54,293 bases of DNA. Source: Promethearchaeota archaeon. GTDB taxonomy: Archaea; Asgardarchaeota; Lokiarchaeia; Sigynarchaeales; SOKP01. The translations under genes and the position numbers were made by a program. The notes under the pieces were generated by a model that had not been told where the DNA came from, did not search any database, and saw nothing but the letters and a program-made list of their open reading frames with translations. How positions within the stretch are numbered: the first letter of the stretch is position 1; every line of letters begins with the position of its first letter. Of the stretch, positions 35,214 through 42,641 are shown piece after piece. The stretch spans positions 1-54,293 of the forward strand of contig JAEOTW010000279.1 of assembly GCA_016839655.1 (NCBI GenBank), in the 5' to 3' direction.

Positions 35214-35801
35214 TTGAATAATTTGTCAGACAATAAAAAAATTATAGAAATATCAATGCATTGTAGAGGTGGTCAAACATGTATCACAGCAAGCCAATTA
35301 TTAGCAGAAATGGCGTTTGAAGAAGGTTTCAAGGATACTATAGCCATCCCTATAATCGGGGCCGAGCGTAGGGGTGCGCCAATCCAAGCTTTTTCAAAAA
35401 TTTCTAGGAATAAAGCAATAAAAACATATGACAGTGTAGTAAATCCAGATTATATACTTATGTTTGACACCTCATTATTAGATATACCAACTATAAGAGC
35501 TTCTATAAAGGAAGGTGTAAATCTTATAATTAATAGTGCTGATCCGATTGATACTAGCGATCTTCCTAAAGATATAAAGATTTTTATCGTAGACGCGACT
35601 GGGATTTGTATTCAGAAAAATTTTATGCATGCAAGTGGACCAATTCTTAACATTCCTATGTTAGGGGCTTTTGGAAAGATTACAGGCTATTATAATCTTG
35701 GTACAATGGAAAAAGTAATTAAAAAGCAGTTTGGCGAAAAAAGACTAGAAAGTAATATGAGCGTTGCTAAAGACGCTTATGAATCAGTAAGAGAGGTTTA
35801 A
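35214..35801 (+). CDS. porC: Pyruvate/2-oxoacid:ferredoxin oxidoreductase, gamma subunit
   Basis: A 195-residue gamma subunit, starting with TTG. SMHCRGGQTCITASQLLAEMA is the family's GRGGQG-type segment, IPIIGAERRGAPIQAFSKIS the conserved ERRG block, and YILMFDTSLL follows. Together with the delta, alpha and beta genes downstream it forms an archaeal four-gene porCDAB-type operon that oxidises a 2-oxoacid (most likely pyruvate) to the acyl-CoA and reduces ferredoxin. The GRGGQG Gly is partly replaced (CRGGQT). The stop lies 2 nt before the delta start. Confidence 0.88.
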   Translation: MNNLSDNKKIIEISMHCRGGQTCITASQLLAEMAFEEGFKDTIAIPIIGAERRGAPIQAFSKISRNKAIKTYDSVVNPDYILMFDTSLLDIPTIRASIKEGVNLIINSADPIDTSDLPKDIKIFIVDATGICIQKNFMHASGPILNIPMLGAFGKITGYYNLGTMEKVIKKQFGEKRLESNMSVAKDAYESVREV

Positions 35802-35803
35802 TT

Positions 35804-36151
35804 ATGTCTGATACTGAAAAATGGAAAAAAATTAATAAATCAGTAAAAGAACGTCCTAAAGTTCAGGAATACAAAAACTGGAAAGAATTATCTCCTATCC
35901 CAATCTCGTTACCAATTGATGGAAATATTGGTACAACTGGAGATTGGCGAACTTTTAGACCCATCATTCAAGAAGGATGTAATAAGTGTGGAATATGCTG
36001 GATGTATTGTCCAGAGGGGGTAATTAAGAGGCAAGAAGATGGATCATTTGAAATTGATTTACGTTATTGTAAAGGATGTGGTATTTGTGCTAAAGAGTGC
36101 CCTACAAATAAAATAGAAATGGTTAGAGAGAGTGATATAAAAGATGATTGA
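35804..36151 (+). CDS. porD: Pyruvate:ferredoxin oxidoreductase, delta (ferredoxin-like) subunit
   Basis: A 115-residue subunit carrying two [4Fe-4S] clusters. The cysteines are in CNKCGICWMYCP (Cys59, 62, 65, 69) and CKGCGICAKECP (Cys89, 92, 95, 99), the usual arrangement for the electron-transfer subunit. A Trp/Pro-rich N-terminus (RTFRPIIQEG) is typical of delta subunits. Its last 8 bases overlap the start of the alpha gene, indicating translational coupling. Confidence 0.94.
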   Translation: MSDTEKWKKINKSVKERPKVQEYKNWKELSPIPISLPIDGNIGTTGDWRTFRPIIQEGCNKCGICWMYCPEGVIKRQEDGSFEIDLRYCKGCGICAKECPTNKIEMVRESDIKDD

Positions 36152-36536
36152 AACTAAGGAAGATTTTATCCAAAAGAGAGAATCTATAATAATTAAAGGA
36201 AATGTAGCAGCAGCTTATGCAGCAAAATCAGCTCGAGTTCAAGTAATTAGTGCGTATCCTATTACTCCACAAACTACTGTAGTTGAAAAATTATCTGAAT
36301 TTGTAGATAATGGATTAATGCCGGGAACTGAATATATAAAAATGGAGTCAGAACATAGTGTTTTTGCAGCAGTAGTCGGAGCGAGTAAAGCAGGAACTAG
36401 AACTTTCACAGCAACATCTGGTCAAGGTATATTTTATGCCCATGAAATGATACATTGGGCTGCTGGTGCGAGATTACCTATCGTCGTTGCTATTGCATCA
36501 AGAGGTCCTGCCCCTCCCTGGAAACTAAATAATTAG
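36144..36536 (+). pseudogene. porA: Pyruvate:ferredoxin oxidoreductase alpha subunit, N-terminal half (ends at an in-frame TAG)
   Basis: The first 126 residues match the alpha subunit: IKGNVAAAYAAKSARVQVISA, YPITPQTTVVEKLSE, EHSVFAAVVGASKAGTRTFTATSGQG and IASRGPAPPW. After TGG (36519-36521) come five foreign codons and TAG (36534-36536). The expected sequence, NIWADF.D..SQRDTGW, resumes in the same frame at 36549. If 36522-36548 (27 nt, nine codons) are ignored, the reading frame continues to 37427 and gives a normal-length alpha subunit (about 418 residues). It may therefore be a broken gene, a recoded one or a gene with an element removed from the RNA; see the hairpin entry. Confidence 0.85.
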
Positions 36537-36548
36537 TTATTTAGCCAG
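36518..36548 (+). other. Hairpin-forming 27-nt in-frame insertion with TAG in its loop, inside porA
   Basis: CTGG (36518-36521), AAA, CTAAATAA (36525-36532), loop TTAG (36533-36536), TTATTTAG (36537-36544), CCAG (36545-36548). The 8-bp inner stem and 4-bp outer stem are perfect, with a 3-nt bulge only on the 5' side. The inserted bases 36522-36548 are a multiple of three and separate two segments that are adjacent in POR alpha subunits. The stop codon of the alpha frame falls exactly in the loop. Confidence 0.75.
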
Positions 36549-36599
36549 AACATTTGGGCGGATTTCACAGATGTAATAAGTCAGAGAGATACCGGATGG

Positions 36600-37427
36600 A
36601 TGAGTTGTTTTTGTTCCGCACATCAAGAGATCTATGATGAAATTTTGATGTCGTATAAGGTGTGTGAAGATCATGATATTCTGTTGCCTAAATTTGTATC
36701 CTATGGGGGTTTTATCCTATCCCATACCTCAAAACCAGTTATTCTTGAGGAACAAGATCTTGTAGATAAATTCTTACCTCCATTACCAAGTGAGGAAGGT
36801 TGGCCACATATCTGGATGGATCCTAAAAGACCGATGATGTTTGGTAATCTTATTATGCCTTCAAGTTTTTATTACGAATTTAGGTTAAAGATTCACGATG
36901 CTCTTATAAGGACAAAGGAGAAAATCAAATCTGTAGCTAAAGAATTTGAAAAAACATTTGGTAGGAATTATGGTAATGGCTTAATCAAAGAATATAAAAT
37001 GGATGATGCAGAAGTAGGGGTAATCATTTATGGAGATTTAGCTTTACAAATGGAACAAGCTATAGAGGATCTACGAGAAGAAGGTTATAGAGTTGGGATG
37101 GTAAAACTAAGACATTTTAGACCTTTTCCAACGGAAGATATTATTGAAGTTGCTAAAAAAGTGAAAGTGCTCGGTGTGGTTGATAGAGCCACTGCATTTG
37201 GTTGTCAAACTGGAGGACCTGTGAGTTGTGAAGTTAAAGGTGCTCTCCATGAAACTAAAGGCACAGCAACAATTTTACCGATCATTAATGGATTGGGAGG
37301 AAGAGAAGTCTCTCTCGAACAACAAAAAAATCAAGTGCTAAAACTAGTTAAATATCATGAAACTGGAGAATTTCCAAAAGATATGATACATGGAACTCTC
37401 TGGGATGGATTATTGGAGGTTGAATAA
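36600..37427 (+). CDS. porA: Pyruvate:ferredoxin oxidoreductase alpha subunit, C-terminal part
   Basis: The frame from the first ATG at 36600 gives 275 residues, but homology extends upstream to 36549 (NIWADFTDVISQRDTGW), so this ATG is not the ancestral start. Conserved alpha-subunit parts are CSAHQEIYDEILMSYKVCE, VILEEQDLVDKFLPPLP, the domain II strand EVGVIIYGDLALQMEQAIEDL, VGMVKLRHFRPFP and VVDRATAFG. In the native enzyme this part packs against the N-terminal half and the beta subunit at the TPP site. No strong Shine-Dalgarno precedes 36600. Whether it is translated separately, by bypass or not at all is open. It is followed 4 nt later by the beta gene. Confidence 0.82.
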   Translation: MSCFCSAHQEIYDEILMSYKVCEDHDILLPKFVSYGGFILSHTSKPVILEEQDLVDKFLPPLPSEEGWPHIWMDPKRPMMFGNLIMPSSFYYEFRLKIHDALIRTKEKIKSVAKEFEKTFGRNYGNGLIKEYKMDDAEVGVIIYGDLALQMEQAIEDLREEGYRVGMVKLRHFRPFPTEDIIEVAKKVKVLGVVDRATAFGCQTGGPVSCEVKGALHETKGTATILPIINGLGGREVSLEQQKNQVLKLVKYHETGEFPKDMIHGTLWDGLLEVE

Positions 37428-37431
37428 TAAA

Positions 37432-38373
37432 ATGGTTAAATTAAAAGAAGCATTAGAATCTTGTCAAGAAGAATATTTCCTTCCAGGAAATTCTTGTTGT
37501 GCTGGATGTGGTTTGGAAATAGCTCTTAGATGGGCAATTAAAGCACTAGGACCTAAAACAGCTCTTGTAACACCTGCTTCATGTTTAAATGTTGTAGTTG
37601 GATTATGGCCAAAAACAGCACCTAATTTTCCATTTACAAATATGGCATTTGCAGCTGGTGCAGCTGGTGCAACAGGTATGTCTGCTGCTTTCAAAGCAAA
37701 AGCATATAGATTTCCTGGTAAAGGTTGGGATGAGATGACTGCACTTACATTCGCTGGAGATGGTGGTACTGCAGATATTGGTATTCAAGGTTTGAGTGGA
37801 GCAGCAGAAAGAAATACCGATCAAATTTATGTCTGTTATGACAATGAGGCTTATATGAATACGGGCATTCAAAGGTCTTCAAGTACACCTCATGGTGCGT
37901 GGACCACCACAACTACAAAAGGTAAAGATCGTTTCAAAAAGAATCTCCCTGCGATTATGGCGGCCCATGATATGCCTTATGTAGCCACTTGCTCTATCAG
38001 TGAACCCCTTGATTTGTATGATAAATTTAAAAAAGCCAAATCAATTAAAGGCTGCAGATATATCCATATAATGGCTCCCTGCTGTACAGGATGGGGATTT
38101 AATTCTGAAGACACAATAGAAATTTCTAGGTTAGCTATAAAAACAGGCTCATGGATTCTATATGAAGTAGAAAATGGGATTATGACCTTATCTAAGGCGA
38201 GTAAACCACTACTAGATCCTTCTAAAAGAACACCGCTAATAGATTACATTTCTAAACAGAAAAGATTTGCTAATATTTCAGAGAAAGATTTAATTGAGCT
38301 TCAAGAATATTTGGATCATACTTGGTCTCGTTTAGAAGCTGATTTAAGTTGTCAAGAACGATATCCTAAATAA
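37432..38373 (+). CDS. porB: Pyruvate:ferredoxin oxidoreductase, beta (TPP-binding) subunit
   Basis: A 313-residue catalytic subunit. Cysteines Cys23 and Cys26 (CAGC) and Cys51 (ASC), with a later Cys, ligate a [4Fe-4S] cluster. GDGG (109-112) through NEAYMNTGIQRS (138-149) is the thiamine-diphosphate motif, and the YMNTGIQRSSSTPHGAWTTT string is typical of pyruvate-type beta subunits. The ATG at 37432 is preferred over one at 37390, which would overlap the alpha gene and precede the family's normal start. It ends the porCDAB operon. Conservation here argues the enzyme is still under selection even though the alpha gene is interrupted. Confidence 0.94.
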   Translation: MVKLKEALESCQEEYFLPGNSCCAGCGLEIALRWAIKALGPKTALVTPASCLNVVVGLWPKTAPNFPFTNMAFAAGAAGATGMSAAFKAKAYRFPGKGWDEMTALTFAGDGGTADIGIQGLSGAAERNTDQIYVCYDNEAYMNTGIQRSSSTPHGAWTTTTTKGKDRFKKNLPAIMAAHDMPYVATCSISEPLDLYDKFKKAKSIKGCRYIHIMAPCCTGWGFNSEDTIEISRLAIKTGSWILYEVENGIMTLSKASKPLLDPSKRTPLIDYISKQKRFANISEKDLIELQEYLDHTWSRLEADLSCQERYPK

Positions 38374-38457
38374 AGTTTATAACCTAACTTATTCTATTTT
38401 TATTTAATTTTTCATTTCAGCAATTTCAGTAAAATAATAAAAAGAGCTTTTTTTATT

Positions 38458-38979
38458 TTGATTGAATTCATTCCAATTAATCTAAATTATCATAAATCCC
38501 TTCTATTAGATTTAAATGAAGAGTATTTAACTTGGATTGGCAATGAAGTCAAGAAACATTACAACATAGATTTAGTTTCTCAATTGAAACAGTCGATTCG
38601 GAATTATGCGGAAAGTACTATTGATGATCTCACTTCTTACAAACCACCAAAAGGTATATTCTATGTTTTACAATTTAAAGATAAATTTGTGGGAATGGGG
38701 GCTTTAAGAAAATTGAAAGATAATATTGGAGAAGTTAAAAGGATGTATATTAGGCAAGAATTTCGGGGAAACGGTTTTGGAAAAGAACTGTTAAAAAAAC
38801 TCCTAACTAAAGGGAAAGAATTCGGATGTTCAAAAATCTTACTTGATACTGGGAAATTTATGACTACTGCCCAACATGTTTATCGTTCTGCAGGATTTAA
38901 AGAAATTAAGAAATATCCTACAACTGAGGTTCCATTAGATATGCAGTCATATTGGTTATATATGGAAAAGGAATTATAA
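38458..38979 (+). CDS. GNAT-family N-acetyltransferase
   Basis: A 173-residue acyltransferase starting with TTG. VGMGALRKLKDNIGEVKRMYI is the central strand pair, followed by the acetyl-CoA loop EFRGNGFGKELLKKLL (R/Q-x-x-G-x-G/A type). TAQHVYRSAGFKEIKKYP is the C-terminal block. Such enzymes transfer an acetyl group from acetyl-CoA to an amine on a small molecule or protein; the acceptor cannot be read. It lies between the POR operon and tsaC on the same strand with about 85 and 120 nt gaps. Confidence 0.88.
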   Translation: MIEFIPINLNYHKSLLLDLNEEYLTWIGNEVKKHYNIDLVSQLKQSIRNYAESTIDDLTSYKPPKGIFYVLQFKDKFVGMGALRKLKDNIGEVKRMYIRQEFRGNGFGKELLKKLLTKGKEFGCSKILLDTGKFMTTAQHVYRSAGFKEIKKYPTTEVPLDMQSYWLYMEKEL

Positions 38980-39098
38980 TGATAATTTCAAGTAAGTATA
39001 AAAAATTAGATTCTTTTTCAAATTCATTTAATTTCTATATGAAATATTATAATTGAAAAACTTATAGTAGTATAAGAAATATAAAATAACTTGTATTT

Positions 39099-39758
39099 AT
39101 GGGATTTTTAGTTAAATTAGCTGGTAAGGAATTAGAAGATATCAAAATTTATCTGGATAATGCAGTTGATACTATAATCGAAGGAAAAGTAATTGCTTTT
39201 CCAACAAACTCAGTTTATGGCATTGGGGGAGATCCACAAAACTTAGATGTTATAAATAGAATTTATGAAATCAAATTTCGAGATAGATCGAAGGGATTAC
39301 TATTATTAGTCTCAGATTATGAGGAGGCTAAAAAAATCGCCGATTTTAATGACACAGCAAAAAAGATAGCAGATAAATATTGGCCAGGTCAACTATCACT
39401 AATATTAAACAGAAAAGAACCAAATATTATCCCTCCACAAGTAACAGCTTCTCAAAAGACAATAGGATTACGAGTTCCTGAAAATGAAATAATTTTAAGT
39501 ATCTTAAAGCTTTTAAAAGAAAGGGGTCATTTTGGAGGAATTATTGGTACTTCGGCGAATTATTCTGGAGAACCACCCTCGCTAAGCGGAGAAGAAGTCA
39601 CAAAAAAAATATTAAGTCCAATTGATTTAATTATTGATGGTGGTAAATCAAAAACAAAACTCCCTACTACTATTATAGACTGTACTAGTGAGGAGATAAA
39701 ATTTTTACGAATTGGCAAAATTTCAGATGAAGAAATAGTAGAGTTTTTATCAAAATAA
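39099..39758 (+). CDS. tsaC: Threonylcarbamoyl-AMP synthase (Sua5/YrdC family)
   Basis: A 219-residue YrdC-fold enzyme that makes threonylcarbamoyl-AMP from threonine, bicarbonate and ATP, the first step of the t6A37 tRNA modification. IAFPTNSVYGIGGDP near 31 is the family's PTETVYGLG-type motif, KFRDRSKGLLLLV near 67 the K-x-R...K-P-L-type segment, WPGQLSLIL near 92 and IGLRVPENEII near 117. FGGIIGTSANYSGEPPS near 145 matches the TSANxSG block. The Sua5 C-terminal domain is absent, so it is the short YrdC/TsaC form. The KEOPS subunits Cgi121 and Pcc1, which act next in the same pathway, are encoded within 6 kb. Confidence 0.93.
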   Translation: MGFLVKLAGKELEDIKIYLDNAVDTIIEGKVIAFPTNSVYGIGGDPQNLDVINRIYEIKFRDRSKGLLLLVSDYEEAKKIADFNDTAKKIADKYWPGQLSLILNRKEPNIIPPQVTASQKTIGLRVPENEIILSILKLLKERGHFGGIIGTSANYSGEPPSLSGEEVTKKILSPIDLIIDGGKSKTKLPTTIIDCTSEEIKFLRIGKISDEEIVEFLSK

Positions 39759-39771
39759 AAGAGTGAGATAA

Positions 39772-40287
39772 ACGAAAAATTTTAATCTTTTAATATCAAC
39801 TTCGCGATATAATGAAACAAATGCTAAATCAGAATTATGGTTTACATTATTGATGTGCGATGATTCATACCCTATCATTTCAGGAATTCAGTTTCCTGGT
39901 TTAATTACAGCATTAACTAATTTAAATCCAAAAGAAGTTATTGCTAAAATCAATACTATTCAAGATAAAAATCCTGACTATTTTCAATTTATACTTAAAA
40001 TTGTCCCCATAGACTTCATTTGTGAAACTGAAGTTAAAACCATAGAAAAAATTATAGAAGAAAATTTTAAAAATTATATTGATGATAAAGATTCTTTTAA
40101 AATAATCTTAAATCGTAGACATCACCAAAAAATAGAAAGAGATAATTTTATTGAGAGAATTGCTAATTTAATAAACAATCCCGTTGATCTAGAAACTCCA
40201 GATAAAATAATTAGAATTGAAGTATTAGGGAATATAACTGGTATATCATTTTTAAAAAAAAACGAGTTAATTACAATTAAAAAATGA
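39772..40287 (+). CDS. THUMP-domain protein with probable ACG start
   Basis: The first conventional start is TTG at 39850, giving 145 residues that lack the beginning of the THUMP fold. In the same frame the coding pattern continues upstream to 39772: KNFNLLISTSRYNETNAKSE is the classic N-terminal THUMP strand and helix, followed by GIQFPGLITALTNLNPKEVI and IVPIDFICETEV. The preceding in-frame TAA is at 39769-39771. GTGA at 39763-39766 lies 5 nt before ACG (39772-39774), the only near-cognate codon. The resulting protein of about 171 residues matches Tan1-like archaeal THUMP proteins, which bind tRNA and help acetylate cytidine 12. It follows tsaC by 13 nt, and converges with Cgi121. Confidence 0.68.
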   Translation, partial: TKNFNLLISTSRYNETNAKSELWFTLLMCDDSYPIISGIQFPGLITALTNLNPKEVIAKINTIQDKNPDYFQFILKIVPIDFICETEVKTIEKIIEENFKNYIDDKDSFKIILNRRHHQKIERDNFIERIANLINNPVDLETPDKIIRIEVLGNITGISFLKKNELITIKK

Positions 40288-40298
40288 GTCACTAGTTT

Positions 40299-40994
40299 TT
40301 ATACGTTTTTTCTTCTCTCAACACATAACAGAGCCATTTTTTCACAAATTAAATCATAAATTGCTGATGTTATGGAATTTAAACTAAAGTCTGAACTATC
40401 TAAGGTAATTCCATAAGATTTTAAAACGATATTAATCTGATTGTCAGAAAAATCAAAATATTTTTTAATTAAATTAATTTTAGCATTTGTTTGGGCATTT
40501 ATTGTCAATTCAACTTCTTCGATAGATAAGACACTTGATAACTCATCAAATATTTTATTCAGATTATTTTTTGATGAAACTATACATAAAGTTAATTTTT
40601 GTTTAGTTAAATAAGAAAAATCAATACCAAATGCATCAATACTTTTACTAATTTGACGATTGGCTGCTAAATATAGTAGAAGTTCAATATTTTTTTTGTT
40701 AGAAATGTTTTTATTTTGCAGAAATGCTTTCTCTACATAATAACATGCTGTGAAAACATGGTCTTCATTTAAGATATAATAATCCTTGATAAATTGGACT
40801 AATGAGTCTTTAAACTTCTCTTGGATATTATTGATGATTTGAAAAAGAATTTTTAATGCCTTTTCTTCACTCTCTATTTTACTAGGATCAATTATTCTAT
40901 TCAGAGTAATTTTGATTTGACTAATCCCCACAAAAAAATGCAAATCTATGTCAGGAATTTGAATTTCTTTTAAGATCAAACCGGTAAACTCCAC
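40299..40994 (-). CDS. cgi121: KEOPS complex subunit Cgi121
   Basis: A 231-residue protein. HVFTACYYVEKAFLQNKNI followed by the ELLLYLAANRQISKSIDAFGI helix is the Cgi121/TPRKB signature, which includes the conserved L-Y-x-x-x-x-R-Q-I segment. Cgi121 binds the tRNA 3' end and the Bud32 kinase within KEOPS (Kae1, Bud32, Pcc1, Cgi121), which makes t6A. It is longer than many archaeal forms (about 150-170), with extra N-terminal and C-terminal segments. Its start overlaps the end of the ECF transporter T subunit by 19 nt, so it is transcribed at the tail of that operon. It converges with the THUMP gene. Confidence 0.82.
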   Translation of the reverse strand: MEFTGLILKEIQIPDIDLHFFVGISQIKITLNRIIDPSKIESEEKALKILFQIINNIQEKFKDSLVQFIKDYYILNEDHVFTACYYVEKAFLQNKNISNKKNIELLLYLAANRQISKSIDAFGIDFSYLTKQKLTLCIVSSKNNLNKIFDELSSVLSIEEVELTINAQTNAKINLIKKYFDFSDNQINIVLKSYGITLDSSDFSLNSITSAIYDLICEKMALLCVERRKNV

Positions 40995-41743
40995 ATTAAA
41001 AAAGTTGGTAATGAATTAAACTGAATTCTAATAAAAATTGTAAAAGATAAGAATATTAATAAATATAATGTAAAAATCCAATCTTTTAAAGTATATTTAA
41101 TGCTGTAGTAATAAGTACGTTCTTTTTTGCTGCCAAAGGCTCTTGATTCAAGGGCTTCGGCGACATTAAACGCTCTTCTGATAGAACAGATAATTAACGG
41201 GATTAAAAGTGGAAAAAGGTTTTTTATTTGATTTATGAGTCCCTTTTTTTGCATCTCATATCCTCTACTCTGTTGAGCATCTAAAATGTTTTGAGCCTCA
41301 CTTGCGATAGTAGGGACAAATCGAAAAGCTAACGAAAATGAAAAAGCAAATTCATAAGGTAGTTTCATCGAAATTAAAGATAGTGCTAAGTCATTTGGAT
41401 CTACAGTTAAAAAAAAGATTGAGAATGCAGATATCATTATATAAATTCTTAAAATCATTGCAATGGCAAATGATAGAGAGATAAATAGGGTATTTAAAAC
41501 AATTATGAAAAGAATTAGGAAAGATAAACCCCGAATACTTTTAATCCATTGTTTGAATAATTTTCCTAGTAGAACTAAAGGAACTAAACTCAAAAAAATA
41601 AGAAATAGTGGAATTATTTCAGTAAACATCAACGCACATATTGTATATACTATCGAGAAAAACAGCTTTGCCCTTGGATCTAACTTATGTAAAAAAGATT
41701 TTTTCTTCATAAATTTAAAAGCATTTAAAAAGTCTAAGGACAT
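40976..41743 (-). CDS. ecfT: Energy-coupling factor transporter, transmembrane (T) subunit
   Basis: A 255-residue membrane protein with about five to six hydrophobic segments. The two cytoplasmic coupling motifs are DAQQSRGYEM near 160 and EALESRAFG near 203, corresponding to the Ala-Arg-Gly/Ser-Arg-Gly coupling helices that contact the A subunits. SFLHKLDPRAKLFFSI near 15 is the usual N-terminal LDPRxKL motif. It couples ATP hydrolysis to substrate movement through a separate S subunit, which is not in this window. The ATPase gene ends 16 nt upstream and Cgi121 follows with overlap. Confidence 0.92.
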   Translation of the reverse strand: MSLDFLNAFKFMKKKSFLHKLDPRAKLFFSIVYTICALMFTEIIPLFLIFLSLVPLVLLGKLFKQWIKSIRGLSFLILFIIVLNTLFISLSFAIAMILRIYIMISAFSIFFLTVDPNDLALSLISMKLPYEFAFSFSLAFRFVPTIASEAQNILDAQQSRGYEMQKKGLINQIKNLFPLLIPLIICSIRRAFNVAEALESRAFGSKKERTYYYSIKYTLKDWIFTLYLLIFLSFTIFIRIQFNSLPTFLMWSLPV

Positions 41744-41759
41744 CTGTATTGAATTCCTC

Positions 41760-42632
41760 CTAAATTTTTAAAGGTTTATTTTTTAAGAAATTCCTTAAAT
41801 AGCTTACTAGAGCATCTTTAGATATTATATTTTCAGTATTTGGAAATCCATTCTCTTTTAATGCTACACAAAATTGCCAGATTTGTGGTTGGATTAATGA
41901 GGTCTGTTTTATTAATATTTCATTATTCAATATTTCTTTTGTTGGCCCATCAGCAATTATTTGGCCATCTGTCATTAATATAGTACGTGGCAAGTATTCA
42001 TAAGCAAATTCAATATTATGAGTAATGATAATAATTGTTTTTCCGCTTTTTCTCTCGTTTTTAATTAAGTTAATAAAAAAATTAATTTCTTTTGCATCTT
42101 GACCTAATGTTGGTTCATCAAAAACCAAAATTTCAGGATCTCTACAAATAATTGATGCTATGGCGAGCTTCTTTGATTCTCCACCAGATAAATTAAGGGG
42201 TGATCGTTTTTTGTATTTTTCAAGATTAAATTCATGTAGGATCTTATCAATTCTATTTTGAATTTCTTCCTTATCTAGGTCAAAACTCTTTAGGGAAAAT
42301 CTTATTTCTTCTTCCACTGAATTAGAAAATAATTGATGAAGGGGATTTTGAAATATTATTCCAACTTTTTTAGATAAAGTGGCAATACTTTTGGAATTAA
42401 TATTTTCTTTTTCAATAAAAATATCACCTTCAGTCGGTCTAATTAATCCATTTAATGTTCTAATTAGACTAGTCTTACCTGCTCCATTTTTTCCCATAAT
42501 GGCAATTAATTCCCCCTTATAAATGTTTAAATTTATGTCTTTCAAGGCTAGAGTTCCATTTGGATATGTATAACCAATATCTCTAACCATAATTAAGGGA
42601 ATTTCTTTGGCCATTTGTTTTTCCTTTTTCAT
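41760..42632 (-). CDS. ecfA2: Energy-coupling factor transporter ATPase (EcfA/CbiO type)
   Basis: A 290-residue ABC ATPase. Walker A is GKNGAGKTSL near 48, the Q-loop GIIFQNPLHQLFSNSVEEEI near 93, the ABC signature NLSGGESKKLAIASI near 150, Walker B EILVFDEPT near 170 and a His in IIIITHNIEFA. The C-terminal domain contacts the paired ATPase. It is one of two A subunits in the operon, and with EcfT forms the energising module for vitamin or metal uptake by S subunits encoded elsewhere. The gap to the paired ATPase gene is 9 nt. Confidence 0.93.
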   Translation of the reverse strand: MKKEKQMAKEIPLIMVRDIGYTYPNGTLALKDINLNIYKGELIAIMGKNGAGKTSLIRTLNGLIRPTEGDIFIEKENINSKSIATLSKKVGIIFQNPLHQLFSNSVEEEIRFSLKSFDLDKEEIQNRIDKILHEFNLEKYKKRSPLNLSGGESKKLAIASIICRDPEILVFDEPTLGQDAKEINFFINLIKNERKSGKTIIIITHNIEFAYEYLPRTILMTDGQIIADGPTKEILNNEILIKQTSLIQPQIWQFCVALKENGFPNTENIISKDALVSYLRNFLKNKPLKI

Positions 42633-42641
42633 TATTTGTTT

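Noticed and set aside
36534..36536. TAG in the POR alpha gene as a pyrrolysine codon
   Set aside because: The codon sits in an inserted stretch absent from other alpha subunits, not at a conserved residue, and TAG ends other genes here (for example the NadC-type gene and HerA). No pyl gene is seen.
36500..36566. Archaeal bulge-helix-bulge intron in the POR alpha gene
   Set aside because: The only 3-nt bulge is on the 5' strand on the inner side of the 4-bp helix; the second bulge required for splicing endonuclease on the other strand is missing. Kept only as a weak alternative.
37603..37872. Cys-rich open frame on the minus strand inside porB
   Set aside because: The Cys pattern is produced by reverse reading of Ala/Gly/Thr codons of the TPP domain; porB itself is well conserved.
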